A stretch of DNA of 64,000 bases from the NCBI GenBank assembly GCA_963377175.1, contig CAUJNA010003788.1:1-64000 (forward strand). The letters are read 5' to 3'. Positions 22,001-34,760 of the stretch are shown piece by piece. The position numbers and the translations under genes were made by a program. This stretch comes from Effrenium voratum. Taxonomy: Eukaryota; Sar; Dinophyceae; Suessiales; Symbiodiniaceae. How positions within the stretch are numbered: the first letter of the stretch is position 1; each line of letters opens with the position of its first letter. The notes below the pieces were generated by a model. The model was not told the origin of the DNA. It searched no databases and was given only the letters and a program-made list of their open reading frames with translations.

Positions 22001-23576
22001 CTGGGACATTCATGTTGAAGCCCGGAAAAGAGGGACCCCCATTTGAACTTGGACCGTAGCAGAACTGCACTGTAGCCTATTGATAAACACTGTTCGTGTT
22101 TTTTCTTTTTCGGGGGGGGGGGCCGAGGGGGCGGGAACGTATAATATATTTTTGGCGGGAATGGATCACCCTCTTGTTCCAAAGGAAGGGGTCCCAACAG
22201 AGAGGGTCCATTCATTTTTTGAGATGGCAAGCATGGCGCATCCTGGGCGATTCGGCTGTGCTCCAAAGTGGGCCAACATCATTCCACAAGGTGCGAACGC
22301 ACCTTTTGGAGATCCTTAAGTAGCCCGCTTTGGGTTGGTGTTTTTATTCGGAAGCCAAGGATATGTTTACCAAGATTGAGGTGTGCACAGGCTGCTTTTT
22401 TGGTTGTCTAAAATGGGATCTTCCATTCCAGCTGACACCTCCAGACGGTTTCATTTGGAGGCCCGCTGTTGGTGGCGTCTTTTGTGTGAAAGGGAACTTT
22501 AAAAGGAAATCATGCGCTCATTCGTCGGTGTCCGTAAGCAACCCCTTTGAGTGCTGAGGGCCGAAAGCCTGAAACGCCCGAGCCTCGGATCCGATGGGAA
22601 TTTTCAAAATGGTTGAGGTTTCCCGTTTTCGACTCCTTTTTTGAGTCCTGGGAAGGGGTACCTTCAGAAAAGGCCACACCGTGACTCCCTCAAAATCGAC
22701 CTCTTGCTTTTAATTTTAGTCAGGGCACCAAACACACAAGTCTGAAGGTAGGAAAACAGCGGCCTGAAGTGTGCGGGGAAGGGGGGTTTTTGGGGGGGGA
22801 CAGTGAAGGCTAGTTTGGTGGTTCGAGCGGTACCTGCATGCAAGCCACCGTCAGGATTGGAGTCCTATTCTTTTGATACCCGCAAACCGTGTGACGAACA
22901 AGCGCTAAGCGTCAACCAGGGCCCCTTGAGTTGGCGCAACCGATAGCGACGCATCCTGGGCAAAGGAGGATGACGTCAAGTGGAATAAGCCACTCAATGA
23001 ATCTGCATGTAAGCCGGTGACCAAATTGTTGGTGATCTGCTGTTGGTTTGGGAAGGATTTGGGGGAGGGCTATCCGTGGCTGCGTGGCTGGTATGGAAAG
23101 GGGGGCACTCGCCACTCGCCAAATTCCAATGTTAGTTGGGGGTCGAATGACTATTTACTGCCTCACATCACTCTAAAGGGAAGCCAAGCACAAAAGGAGA
23201 GGCCGCCTCAAAAGTCAGCATCAGACGGAGACGTTAATCATTTGTCAGAAATTGGGATCCCGGGCCTTCCTAGGGAATTTCTGAAACACAGACAAGACTC
23301 GACCCTCCGTTGTTTCTTTCTGTTATCAAACTTATACAATTGTGGCAGGGCAGAAAGGGAGGGTGGTTCCACCTTTTTGCCATGCTCGTTTGGAGGACTT
23401 GAACCTCCGAGAAACACCGCATGATTGGGTTGGGTGGGTTTTGAACACAACTCGATTTAGGAAGCGATGCAATAAAGAGGGCGAGCGCCTGATGACACTT
23501 TGCACGATACGCAATACATGTACACTCAGAAGATATACAATACACACACACACTTTAATGGCACATAAGATTAGTG
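19003..23576. other. No gene seen; intronic or intergenic DNA
   Basis: No exon could be supported in 4.5 kb. Present are a short CA run (19797-19814), G runs near 19525, 21600 and 22110, and one copy of the dispersed GAGGGTACCC motif at 20315-20330. If the CEP164-like gene continues, its next exon may lie here. Confidence 0.4.
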
Positions 23577-23581
23577 TTTAA

Positions 23582-23959
23582 TGAGTGTTCAATGTAGTGT
23601 TCACTGTAGCGTTCAACGCGTCGCTGAATGCAGTGTTCTGACACTATTGGCTGGAGCCCCTGTTGAGTTGGCAAGTTGCGCTACTTCCCAGTGTCATGTT
23701 TGAGTTGTTCGCTGGCCAGTGCGTGGCCCTCGAAGGCGTGCCACTACCGGACAAACACGGGTTGCTGACAAAGCTAACATGACAAACTGATAAATCATTA
23801 CTACTGAACTGTTGTTTTAATCAGCCCTCGCGCGCAACGCCTTTGCGCTTAGCGCGGCAGTAATCGCCGCGTCCAACCTCGCAATGTGCGCTCATTGAAC
23901 ACTACATTGATGAACACTACATTGAACACTCATTGAACACTACATTGAACACTACATTT
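23582..23959. repeat. Inverted-repeat element built from TGAACACTACATT steps
   Basis: The left arm (23582-23638) carries AGTGTTCAATGTAGTGTTCA. The right arm (23891-23959) carries five TGAACACT steps separated by ACATT. The arms are reverse complements with an internal spacer of about 250 bases, and no ORF is inside. The layout fits a small foldback or MITE-like element, or an introner; flanking duplications were not identified. Confidence 0.6.
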
Positions 23960-24711
23960 GGAGGGTCTTGGGAAACCCACATGACGGATCAACTGTGGGA
24001 ACCGGAACTGTAGGACCTATACCAGGTTCATTGGGGCATTTGTGCAGATGTCCCTGGACCTTGCTAGCTAGTTCAGGGATTCGCCTGGGGGTTTGGGACT
24101 GACTCTAGTGATCCCCTGAAAGGAAACTACAAGGGATGGTTCAGTTCAGGTCAATCCCTCAGGACTCTTCTGAGAACCGACAAGTAATGGGTGTGGTTTT
24201 GGGGCGTATCGATTTCGCCCTCCATCTCCACTGATTCAGAGCCGTAGGAGAGTGGGAGGGATATCGCGCGCACGCTTGCTCAAAGCCGTAGGCTGGAGCT
24301 CTTGAACAAGGAGATCCACCAGCGTCGGAGCCGCAGTTTCGAACGCTGTTGCCAAGTTTCGGTCTTTGCAATTCTGATTCAAAGGTTGGCAGGGGGACAT
24401 GGGAGGGTTATGCCCGTGAAAGAGGCCTCAAGGGCTGAAATCTCAATGTTTTTCTCGCTTCCGGGATGACTCACCTGGTGCGTGTGGGCGCTGTGTGCGG
24501 ATTTATTGAGCACAAGCAAGCGACTGGTGAGCAATAGGAATCCCAGCAAAAACTGCCAGTGGGCAAAGGCCGATTTCTAAATTATCCCCAGAGAGCGCGG
24601 TCAACGTGTGGCACAATCTTACATGTTGGCCCTTCACTAAGATGGTAAAGTGATCTCACCTGGTTTCCCTATTCAGCAAACAGCTTACCTCATTGGTTCG
24701 GATTGCTGGCC
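23960..24711. other. No gene seen
   Basis: Unique sequence with short open frames only. Confidence 0.45.
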
Positions 24712-24785
24712 TGGATTTGGATTTGAACCCCTGATTCTTATAGTCTTATAGAGTGGGCCTCCAAGCCATCCAAGCTACCAGGGAC
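24712..24785 (-). repeat. tRNA-like sequence (pseudogene or SINE head)
   Basis: On the minus strand it has an A-box-like TAGCTTGGATGG and a B box GGTTCAAATCC at about tRNA spacing. The acceptor and T stems pair poorly, so a working tRNA is doubtful. The plus strand just downstream (24830-24960) is a GC-rich, possibly coding patch that could not be assigned. Confidence 0.35.
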
Positions 24786-25079
24786 CTCCAAACAAGGGTA
24801 GCTGAAGGGCTGAATAGCTTCGTTTCTCCCAACTTCGCCCGGCCATTGAAGGCCTCAAGGCGTGTCGCGGCCAGAACCGGCGCCAGCACCCGGCCCGGGA
24901 CCCGAGCGCCCGAGCGCCCGAGCCGTCAGCCACACTGCTTCTTCAATCTTCTTCAAATTTAGAGGAAGCCCCTTCATGGTACCTGTCGCCGAGGAATTGT
25001 CAATTCGAACGACTTTTTTGTCCGCAGTTTTGGTCTAATGTTGTTTCAGGGGGGCTTTAGTCTCATGGCTAGGGTACAG

Positions 25080-25400
25080 TGTGGGTTTCGGGTTGGCTTG
25101 AGGTCGGTTTGGGGTCGGTTTGGCGTGTCTTTGGCTTAGGGTGTTGTTTAGGGTTGGTTTAAGGTCCTTTCAGGTTGGTTTAGGTTTTGTTTAGGTTGGC
25201 TCAGTAGTGTACGGTTGGATTAGGGCTGGATTGGGGTTGGTTTGGAGTTGGTTTAGGGTGGGTTTAGGTTGGGTTAGGGGCAGTCAAGGTTGACTTGGAG
25301 CGGCATTGGGTTGGGTTTGGCTTGCCTGCTCGCTCGTTCGCTTGCTCGCTTGCTGCCCTCTGGGGTTTAGGGTTGGTTTAGGGTGGATTTAGGCTTGGTT
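25080..25400. repeat. Degenerate telomere-like repeat
   Basis: Many steps of GGTTTAGGGTTGG, GGTTTAGG and TTTAGGG occur with much decay, interrupted near 25325-25365 by CTTGCTCG steps. TTTAGGG is the telomere type reported in dinoflagellates. This would be an interstitial relic or a sequence healed from a chromosome end. Confidence 0.55.
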
Positions 25401-25443
25401 GCATTCTTGCATTCTTGCATGCTTGCTTGCTTGCTTGCTTGCG

Positions 25444-25482
<39 letters not shown>
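25401..25482. repeat. (GCTT)n microsatellite
   Basis: GCATTCTT steps followed by a nearly pure GCTT run. It directly follows the telomere-like repeat. Confidence 0.95.
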
Positions 25483-27299
25483 CGGAACGCAGCTGACAAA
25501 ATTCCCGCTTGAGGTGGAAAGAAATTCCCCGTAAACATGGCTTTCCACCTTTGGTGGGCCGTGGGTCCCTTGCTGAAGAGTTAACTTTGAGTGAGATATG
25601 TAGAAATCCCTCGAAACCCTAAAAGAAAGGATATTTCAGGAGGACAAAGTTTATGCCGCTGTCTTGTTTCTTCAACGCCGCATGGGTTGAATTCCCGACT
25701 CCGTTTTGTGTGGCAGACGTGGGACGGTCAATGAACATGTTCACCCTCTTTTTGTATAAGCATTCCCAGGCGTCGGAGTGTGGTGATTTGACGGCGAGAT
25801 TGACCCAGCAATAGCTTGCAGGATTCTAGGGGAAAAGTTTGTGTTTTCTGAGAAGGCCCATGAGGCATGACGTTTGTCCTGGCAGTGTATAAGGGTATGG
25901 CTGGGAACCGCCACCCAAACAATGACTTTGAGAACCCATCAAAGAAGGCACCATTCTCACACTTAGCCCCCCAAAGTAGATATCATTTGCAGGCTGTGCT
26001 TTTCAATCAGAACATACGAATATGGCACCCCGCCTGTTGAATGAAGCAGGAGCATCGCCTGCATTCTGCGCTTTCAACTAAGAGACAGGGGGCCCTTGAC
26101 AATAGTAGTAAATGAAATGACCAGAAATGGGGTCCACCAGAAACACCCATAGGAGCAATGGACAAACCAAGATACGAATGGACGATTCGTGACCCCAGCA
26201 GTTATTGTCCCAAATCAAGAGAATCAAATCAGGGCTCTATTTCCTTGTGAGAGGAGCATGACCTTAAGACTAGTGACTACTACTCGTAAGACTCACTTCC
26301 GAAGTTCCTGGACTGTTTCTTGGAAGATCATCATTTTGGTGGGAAACAAGAAGCTCAGACTGTGTTTGGTCAGGAAGTGAGACGAGAAAAAGGAAGCATG
26401 TCCTATTGATTTAGAATCGTGGAAAGGGGGTTGCGGGAAGGGCATCTTAATTTGGTAGTTGAGCGTTCTTCCTGAATCTCAAAGATCTGTCTCAAGCAAC
26501 CGAGGCCTCTTGGGCAGATTGATCGGGATACCACAGAGATAAGCTACTGACATGGAGGCGAAAACACCCCTACCTGGGAGAAGCACCGCCCCTACCTGGG
26601 AGAAGCACCGCCTGGACTGTTCACGGGCTGTTTACCCATACCATTTGCAGCGACTCCGGGTGAACGCGTGCCAACTAGCGGTCCGGAAAGACATTCAACA
26701 TTGCCCATCCTGTGTGTCCTCAAAGAACATTGGCAACCAGCCACCTTTCGCCGCATCCCAGTTGTTGCCGTCTATGGCGCTGGAACTTCCACCAGCACCG
26801 GCATCCGACGCCTGGCGCTCAACAACACAGCGTTCTAGCCCGGAGGTGTGCGTTGCGAGAGGCTGGGGAAAGCATTGCTCCTTCGGTCTGCTGTGGTTTT
26901 CCTTGACTTTTTCTTGCTTTGGTTGGTCATTTGTTAGCTGTGTGCTCCTTAAGTTGGGATGCATTTCACACGAAGCCAGACCAAAGGAAGCCACCATGGA
27001 TTGGGTTCAACCCTGTGAAATGTCTTAAGCGTTTCCGGCTTTGGACTTGGAGTAAAATTAGTAAAAAGTGCAGAATATGTTGTCATAGTCAAAGCGCCTG
27101 TTACTTGGAGTCAATAGGAATGCTCATCACTTCGTTGTCGAGGACTGTGATGGCCGTTTCCCAGTGCCATCGATTTTTCCAAAAGCACATCTAGGGGCAC
27201 AATGCGAGCACCTCTCAAAGTGAAGGGCACTTCAGCTTTCCTGAGGCCCGGGTTGTTGCCATCGAGGATGAAGGCCAAGAAGGCTGGAACTGCTTTCCA
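25483..27299. other. No gene seen
   Basis: An open frame of 158 codons (26552-27028) has no recognisable domain or exon-like composition. A 22-base direct repeat (CCTACCTGGGAGAAGCACCG) occurs twice at about 26570-26612. Confidence 0.4.
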
Positions 27300-27616
27300 A
27301 GCGCAAAGGGAGGGAGAGGGAGAGAGGGAGAGAGAGAGAGAGGGAGAGAGGGGAAAAACTTAAAAAAACTTAAAAACAAAAACAAAAAACGGTATGTAGT
27401 ACATTATGTACATGCATGTGTACACCAACACAAACATACTGGCATCCGTATATATGCATGTTCCGAAAGATATATATATATATATAGATATTTATTTATT
27501 CATACATATAGATGTATATGTATATGTGTATGCATGTGGATATATTTATATATACATACATATATATATGTATATATACATATATAGACGGAGAGAGAGA
27601 GAGAGAGAGAGAGAGA
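27300..27616. repeat. Compound microsatellites (GA)n and (TA)n
   Basis: A GA run at 27306-27352, an A-rich stretch to 27390, TA/TATG runs at 27465-27580, and another GA run at 27585-27616. Confidence 0.9.
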
Positions 27617-30354
27617 TAGGGTGAAAGTGATGGTGCGTTTTCCAGTCTTTTAGACGGGTGTGGGCGCACGCGAGGGACTAAGGGGTCGCTGGGCGTCCAT
27701 GGAACAATCGACAACCAACAAGAAAAAGACGCTTTAATATGTATGGTTTCCTTTGCCGCAAGGCCACAACTCATTAGTTTACATTCCCAAAATGGAAAAT
27801 GTGAGGGTGCCGCCGCGGTTGTTGCATTGATCTCAAGGGGGAGGGGGAGGAAGCCAGCTATTATTTGGGAAATCCCGATTTTTGGCAACACCCACAAATG
27901 CGTAACCTGTGCCCAACACCCGAGTTGGGGTATGTGAAAATAAGGCGACCCCGACATTGAACCTTGAAAAGGGTACCCTCAAAAAACACGTCTCAAAGTA
28001 GAGACCCCTTACCACATGCCAAATCCGAAACCCAACATTTGGGGGGAAGCCAACCATCTGAGGTTCTGGGTCTTCCAAATCAAGAGGTATGAGGGGTTCC
28101 GTTTACATATTCAATAGTTTATGGTCCATGGGGAAGTGACATGGAGGAGCTCACCACATTCCGGTAATCGCAGAATTTGAGTGTGGCTCACGTACACTCA
28201 CAAAAGCACTGCTGGAGTTGTCCTACCTTGAAGTGGTGGGCCGAGACATGCTCGGGCCAAAGTCGCTGCTCTTTTTTGCAGAGTCACCATGCTAATATGG
28301 GATTTGGGAGGTCCTTAGGCCTGTGTTTGTGTTGGGCCGTTTTTGCAATTTTTGCCATTCAAGGTTGTGGGCTCGATGCACAATCGGTGACACCCAGGTG
28401 GTGATTCTAAAACGCTTTCCAGTGTCTCCAAGCCACTGCTTGAGTGGTTTTGCATCCAACCCTGGGTCCCTGCATTGGGGTTTGCGAGCACATTCTGAGA
28501 GTCCCGCCTTTGCTGGCGGAATTGAAGTCTCCCGCAGGCCAGAGCGGCAGGTGCGCTGGGGGGCTCCCAACTTACGGGCGCAATGGGAGAGGTTGGGTTG
28601 GACCGGACGATGGATCACTTAATTTGGCGGTTTCCCTTAGACTTTAGCTTTAGGTTTCAGAGGATTCATGGCCGCCAAAGTTGCACTTGTTTGCCAAAGG
28701 GACCCGCGAACCACCAGATACATGGGCATTTCTCCTGGTGGTTTTTGGGCAACAATCCTGGCCCTGAATTGATCTGTTCGGAACCGAGATTTGCCTCCCC
28801 TTTTTGAAAGAGGCTGCATTTTTCAAGGCTCTTTCGAAATAGCGGGCTCCCTTTTTGAAGCGATTTAGAGCAAAGAAAAAATGGCACTTCAAGCCCTTGG
28901 GTAAAGAAATTAGGGTGGCAGATGGATCATCTGATGGATCATCTTTGTTTATAAAGATCTCTGGGTCGGGTGCATGCTTGTGTACGGGCCACTTTCTTTG
29001 ATGCTAAAGGAGGCCCTGACAGTGACAGACATAGTCATAGGAATGGCCCATGTCGGTATCACAGAAAGGATGTGTTCCACTAAGGCCGAATTCAGGGGCT
29101 TGACACCTCAGGCACCACACACCTTCCCCTGGAAAGGCCAGGCACCCAGATGGGAAGGGCCTCATTGCCTGCGCAGCATGGAATTGGGTTTGGCCACCGG
29201 ACATCGTTCAGCTCCTTGAGTGGCCAAACTTGCTGATTTGGCGGGGTCAAGCACTTTGTGGCCCCTTTTAGTTTCTTTCCAAGGCTCAAAGGAAACCAGC
29301 CACACGGGGGGTCAACACATAGCTAGACTCTTACATGAATTTATATGTCAACGATTCCTCCACACCGTGACTGTCATAGTTTGACTGCTGGGAGATGGTT
29401 TTATGTCATTGCCAAAGGGATCTCTTGAAACGATTGGCTTCATATTTGTTGTGTAGATCCAAATGCGGGGAATTCAACATATCCTGGAATAGTCATAGTC
29501 TTCATTGCCAGGGTTGCTCCGAGCCTCCAAATTCACCGCATAGCCCTTGTTCACTTGGCTATGGAAAAACCTTTGTGTATTGCAATATGTGTTACATTGC
29601 TATGAATTTGGGGCATATTCGTTTGGAGTAGGGCCTCAGAGTTATGACCATTGACCAAAGCCTTGTTCAAAAATACCAGGACATGGTTTCCCCTTTGACA
29701 TAGATATTGTTTCCCCTTTCAAGTGGATATGGACCCGGATAAAGGGAGACGTGAAACCCTGTCTTGGTTTCTACATGTCGTTTTCTGGTGGCTGGGTCCC
29801 TGTTTGAGGCTAAGCTGGAGGTTGGCTTAGCCCTGGGCCCAGGCGAGCGCCGACTCCCGGGGCTGGCGCCAACGCCTGCGAAGCCGCGCCTGGCGTATGC
29901 CCAGGCGCTTCGCTTCGCTTCGCGCCGTGAAGTGGGCTGTTGTCATTGGGCGAAAGACGGAACTCTCCCCATTTGGGTTGGAATCAAAAGCCGGGTAAAT
30001 GGAGAATAAGGGACAACCCCAGCCAGAAATGGGTGCGGCCGCCTGATTTTTTGCATGGGTTTGGGTAGACCATTCTCATTTTGGGCTTAGTCCCTTTGAC
30101 TTCCATAGGGGATTTGCCATCAACTTTTACCCTGGGGCACCGCACAGCCAAGGCAGACTCAAAACCGAGGGTTAGGAAGATTTCAAGCCACAAAACTGGT
30201 TCCCAAATTTGGGGATGTCAAGTGGGTTCAGTCTACGGTCTACGTGTGGTGTTGCTCCAAAACGGAACCCTGCCATACATGTGAGCGACGTTCTAAAACC
30301 CCTGCACTTGAAAGTAGTATTCGGGAGGAAATATCGTCTTCAAAATGTTGACTT
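27617..30354. other. No gene seen
   Basis: Mixed sequence with short frames. One copy of the dispersed GGGTACCCTCAAAA motif lies at 27971-27986. A GC-rich patch at 29840-29930 is not convincingly coding. Confidence 0.4.
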
Positions 30355-30615
30355 TTCCCAGGGCGCGGAAGCGCCGCGCAAGGTTCGCGGAAGGGGTTTC
30401 TCATTTATGTACTCGCGGAAGCTTCGCGGAAGGGCTACGATTCAATCACGAAAGCAAGAAGTTGTAGTTTTCGTTCACGCGCGGAAGCGAAAACGAACTT
30501 CAATCCCATTTCTCAATCCGCGGAAGCGACGCGGAAGCGATTCCCTCTTCAAACCTCTTGCGGAAGGAACCTTTCATGCCGCGCAAGCTCCGCGGAAGCC
30601 TTCACGGAAGGGATT
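30355..30615. repeat. Cluster of GCGGAAG motifs
   Basis: GCGGAAG or CGGAAGC occurs about twelve times in 260 bases, often flanked by CGC, with irregular spacers. It is not a clean tandem array. A reversed, related CGCTTCGCTTCGC lies at about 29908. Confidence 0.6.
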
Positions 30616-30656
30616 TGATATTTCTCTTCGGCCACAACTGGGTTTAGAACACTGCT

Positions 30657-30842
30657 GTGTGTATATATATATAATTATATATACATTTTCATAGTGTGTG
30701 TGTGTGGGTGGGTGGGTGGGTGGGTGCGTGCATGGTGGGTAGGTGGGTCAGTGAGTGAATGGGTGGGTCCTCGCGTTTTTTGTTCTTCTTTTTCTGTACA
30801 TATATATATATATGTACCTGTCTCTCTCTCTCTCTCTCTATC
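30657..30842. repeat. Compound microsatellites (TA)n, (GT)n, (GGTG)n, (TC)n
   Basis: TA/TG/GGTG runs at 30657-30770, then (TA)n and (TC)n at 30797-30842. Confidence 0.9.
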
Positions 30843-31554
30843 AAAAAAGCCGTCGGGGCCAACGTTCACCGTCGTAGCTGCGAATGAGTTTCATGTTTCT
30901 AAGCTTTGCGGGCAAAATCAAAGTAAATGCGCAAGCTTGTGTTTTCGCGTTTTGAGTGCACGACATTACGCTTGCTTGCGCGACTGTTTCGCGGCGCAGT
31001 GACTGCAACGTTGCTGCAGCGTGCGATTGTAGTGTTGCCCCGCTGCTTTTGGACGCGAGCAATCGCGCAGGCGCGCTTGCACACAGTTCATGATAGGGCT
31101 GGGGGTGGGGTGTCTGAGGAGCAGAGGCTGAGGGTAGAGACAGGTCATCCTGCAGGCTGTCGCCAGACGTCACGCTTGTTGGGCGGAAATGATTTGGAAA
31201 CGCCCGCTGACGGATCTGACGCTTTGCCCAATTTCTGGGTTATTCCATTTTTTTCTTGCGCCCTTTGACAGTGCCTTCGCAATGCGAGAAACGCGACAAA
31301 TAACGAACGGAACGCTTATCTTCAGCCATGACTCTGGCAGCTTTTTGCTAGAGGGGCTTGGCTGCCTAGCTTGCTCGCATTGGGACTTGCGCAGTTTTCG
31401 GCTCAGGGGAAGCAATCTACCACAGGAAGCAGCTTTGAGCGGAAGAGGTTTGTCGCAGGAAGATGTCTGTCACAGGTTTGTTGGAAGGAAAAGGCGTTCA
31501 GTCGGAAAGATTCACAGCTCTATGGAAGGAATGGCTCAGTGGAGAAAGACGAGC

Positions 31555-31625
31555 GCATTTCTTGGATTGGTTGGGTGTCTTGGGTTGGTTGGGTTTCTTG
31601 GGTTGGTTGGATTTCGTGGATTTCT
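31555..31625. repeat. 15 bp tandem repeat
   Basis: About four copies of TTGGTTGGGTTTCTTGGG-type units, giving Leu-Gly-Leu-Val-Gly repeats in one frame. No gene is inferred. Confidence 0.8.
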
Positions 31626-32005
31626 TGCATTTCGTGGGGAGCTGGCTGAAGTTGATGGGGGGCTGATCGAAGCTGAAATAAAGGGGGCTGGCTGAAGCTG
31701 ACAGGCAATCTTTTCCTTTTCACGCATTCGTTATCCAACTCAAAATCAGTCCTTGCAAAAGGAAATCATTTTCTCAAACAACTAGTGCCTTTGGCCGTGC
31801 AGGCTTAGTAGTTAAGAGTGCGCTGCAAATCAGCCCTGGCAAGAGAAGCAACTTCTCGAAACATCTTGTTACCTTTCAACCCATTCTCCACGACGCAGTT
31901 TTCAGGAAATCCGTCCCTGCAACGGAAACCATTTGCTGAAGCCCTGTTTGCCTTCAAACGCTTTCTTGCCCCTGTAAGTCAAGGGAATAGGGAATCCAGA
32001 CATGG
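31626..32005. other. No gene seen
   Basis: Sequence with loosely repeated GAAGC/TTGC words; no exon supported. Confidence 0.4.
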
Positions 32006-32890
32006 GTGAATTGCTTTTCACCTCGCCTGTTGTTGCTAAAAGCGCAAGGGCTACCTGCCTTTGCAAAAGAACCGCATGTCCGCAAGCATCTTGTTTTGCA
32101 ATTGCGCTGCCATGATCTCCCAGCAAGGCCAGGAGAAGTTGTGGCACACCAACAACCACGCCTTGTGGTTCTTGGTTTGGTTCGGCCTTTGGTCTTGCCC
32201 AACAAGTCCAGGAATGGCGGTTTGGCACCAATGAAGACAGTGCTTACTGCTGCCTGCATTGCACAGCCAAAAAGGAAGACGACGAGGAAGATGAGGGCGG
32301 GGAACCAGTTCGAGCAATTAAGCTTGACACATGGGCTGCGTGGAACATTACCTTACTATTGTTCCTCGGTCATGAAGCTAGGGCAATATCTGCAAGCGAT
32401 GTATTGGTTCGCGTCATTGGGAAGCTACCCGGTGGCACGAAAGGAGCGCAGTTTGAAAGCGAAGGCGTGGCGACGATTCCTAGCCCGCCTTCGTGCCATG
32501 CTGAGGTTGTTCTTTGCCAAAGATGCTGCAGTGACCCGGCTGGGAGGACCTCGGAAGATGGCTGGTGGACGAAACCTTTTTCACGAAGAAGCTTGCAAAA
32601 GGTGGTTTCGCAGGAAGACACATGGCCGGAAACCGCAGATCGTCTTCGGGAAGCAGCTTCTTGCCGCCATTCCGAACAGGAAGAAAACCCACCTTGAAAT
32701 TGCGCAGCGAACAGCAAATCGTGCCAGGTTCTGCGTCGTGGTCGCGGCTGACTCCTTATCATCCTACAAGTTTGTCAGTGTGCGGGCGTCGGTCACAGGT
32801 TGGCAACCATTGGCAACCACTGCAACGAGATGTCTCCCGAAAGGAGAAATTGTTTGGAGAGGAAGTTGCTGTCAGCGTGAATGCTTGTGA
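32006..32890 (+). other. Long unexplained ORF (294 codons)
   Basis: This is one of the two longest open frames outside the retroelements and satellites. It is Arg/Lys-rich and has no recognisable domain, signal peptide or membrane segment. The first codon is ATG by default, and the length is more than expected by chance at about 50% GC. The base use does not look like the GC-rich exons elsewhere in the window. It could be a chance ORF, part of a decayed gene, or an exon with unknown borders. Confidence 0.15.
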
Positions 32891-34760
32891 GGGCTTGTTC
32901 GCAAGAGTCAAGACCCACTTCCGCTGGAACGTGTACTCAAGGTGAACAAGAAGCACTGTGGGCATCCCCTGGCCTCGACGCTCTAGGTCCGCGACAGCTC
33001 TGCAGGCGGAGTTAGAACGAGATATCGAGCTTACGCTGAAGGCTCGGACGGAGCGCGCGGCTGAGGCTTGGGCGGAGCGCGCGGCTCGGAGCAAGTATGG
33101 ATCCCGCGCCTCGCAAAACCAACAAAAACTTGTGGCAAAACCAACACTTCTCCGCTGAGATTTGGTTTTGTTTTTTCGAGGCTTGTCGTCTGCGGAATTC
33201 CCCGGCGATCTGTAATTATCCGCGCCAAGTGCGGAGAACCATACTCACAAGTGTTGAAAATTGCTAAAGCCTCTTCTTTTTTTGCTTCAAGCAAGAAAAC
33301 AACGACAAACCTCTTCTTTGTATTTTGCCATGTACTTCCGTTGGCCCAGTTCGGGCCTGCGAAAGCAACAACATTCAATCATATAGTGCTTTCTTAGCAT
33401 GGTTCAATCAGAGCACGGAGGAGTATGACCACATGTATTTACGCGCGTAAACGGTATGCAATGTAATGGCGCGCGGCTGCTGCAGAAATGCATGTTCGTT
33501 GCCTTTTCCAACGTCTCCTCTCATTTGAAGCTAGGCCGGTTACTAGTTTTGTGGTATCTCCCCAGCCATTGTTTCTTGTTCAGAGATTGCCAGGCCCCAA
33601 ACTTTAGGAGGGATAAGCCAAGCCCGACCTTTCTAGAAATGCGCGGTCACACTTTGCCAGGCAAAGAGGACCAGGCGCGGACAGCGATCGGTTGCCCCAA
33701 GCACAGCAACGGCAACAGCGCAGCAGTGCCGCAGCCTGGTGTGTCTGTGTGTCTGTGTGTGTGCGTGTTGAGGGCACCTTTGCTCAGGTTGACTTAAAGA
33801 GGAAGGCAGGAACGCCTTTTTGCTGTCCCTCCTACAGTTGTGCTCAGCTTCATACGGAAGATTCCGCCGCGCCCCGCGCCGGCAGGGGATTCCCCGGCGA
33901 GTATGGTGCATCGAGGAGCAGTAGCTCAGTGAGATGCTGAGACGTGGGCACAGCACCTGCGGGCCTCTCATTTAAGGACCTGGCGTTTTCCATGTTAGGG
34001 TTTGTTCATCTATTCCTGGCATTCAAACACCCATCGAGCTAGGCTTTGTTGACTGAGCGTTCCTCACGTGGATTCCCCTCACAGACTAGAAAGCGCACAC
34101 GCCTTTGTGGAGCTCTGCACTTTTCTGCTTTTCTAGCTTGCAACTCGCAGCCTTAGGCCCCAGACCTCGCGGGTTGCGGCCCCAGTTGAAGAATTGAGTT
34201 GGAGCCGGGGTTGGTCAACATTTGTTTGAACAAGCAGACCCTGGCTCCTTTAGAAGGGAAACCGCAATCTAAACAATCGTGGTTTGAACATGTTCAACGG
34301 GAGGTGGCCCAACTCGTTTCCTGACGAGTAAGTACTCCGCAAAACTGCTGTCCCGAAAACAAGCCATGGAAGTTCCAAAATGAACATCGCATGTGCTCAA
34401 GGAACAAATCTGTGCGCCCACAAAAGGGCGCAAAACGACCACACTGACTCCCTCCCCAGTTGAAGCCTAACTCTTGACTCAAGCATACTATTTTGTGGCT
34501 ATTGCGCCCTGGGTAAATATAATATATATATATGCTACTGCTTGGTGGCTAAAACTTGAAGATCCATCCATAGCAGCCAAGACTAGACCCGAGTTCCCGA
34601 GTTTCCAGACGGCGCGCTTGTCTGGGCTGCCCTGCCACCCAACCGGAGCACACTGCCGCGCAGACCAGCAGGGCGGCGAAAACTGGGCTCGCGTTTTGGT
34701 AGGCCACCTGGCATTTTTGGTCCCGTTTGCAATGGAAGGCAAAGGGGCAAAATAGTTGGA
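32891..34760. other. Mostly non-coding, one exon-like patch
   Basis: At about 32995-33105 a GC-rich patch encodes a helical Ala/Glu/Arg-rich segment with an internal duplication (GGAGCGCGCGGCT twice). It is too weak to assign. Nothing else is supported. Confidence 0.3.
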
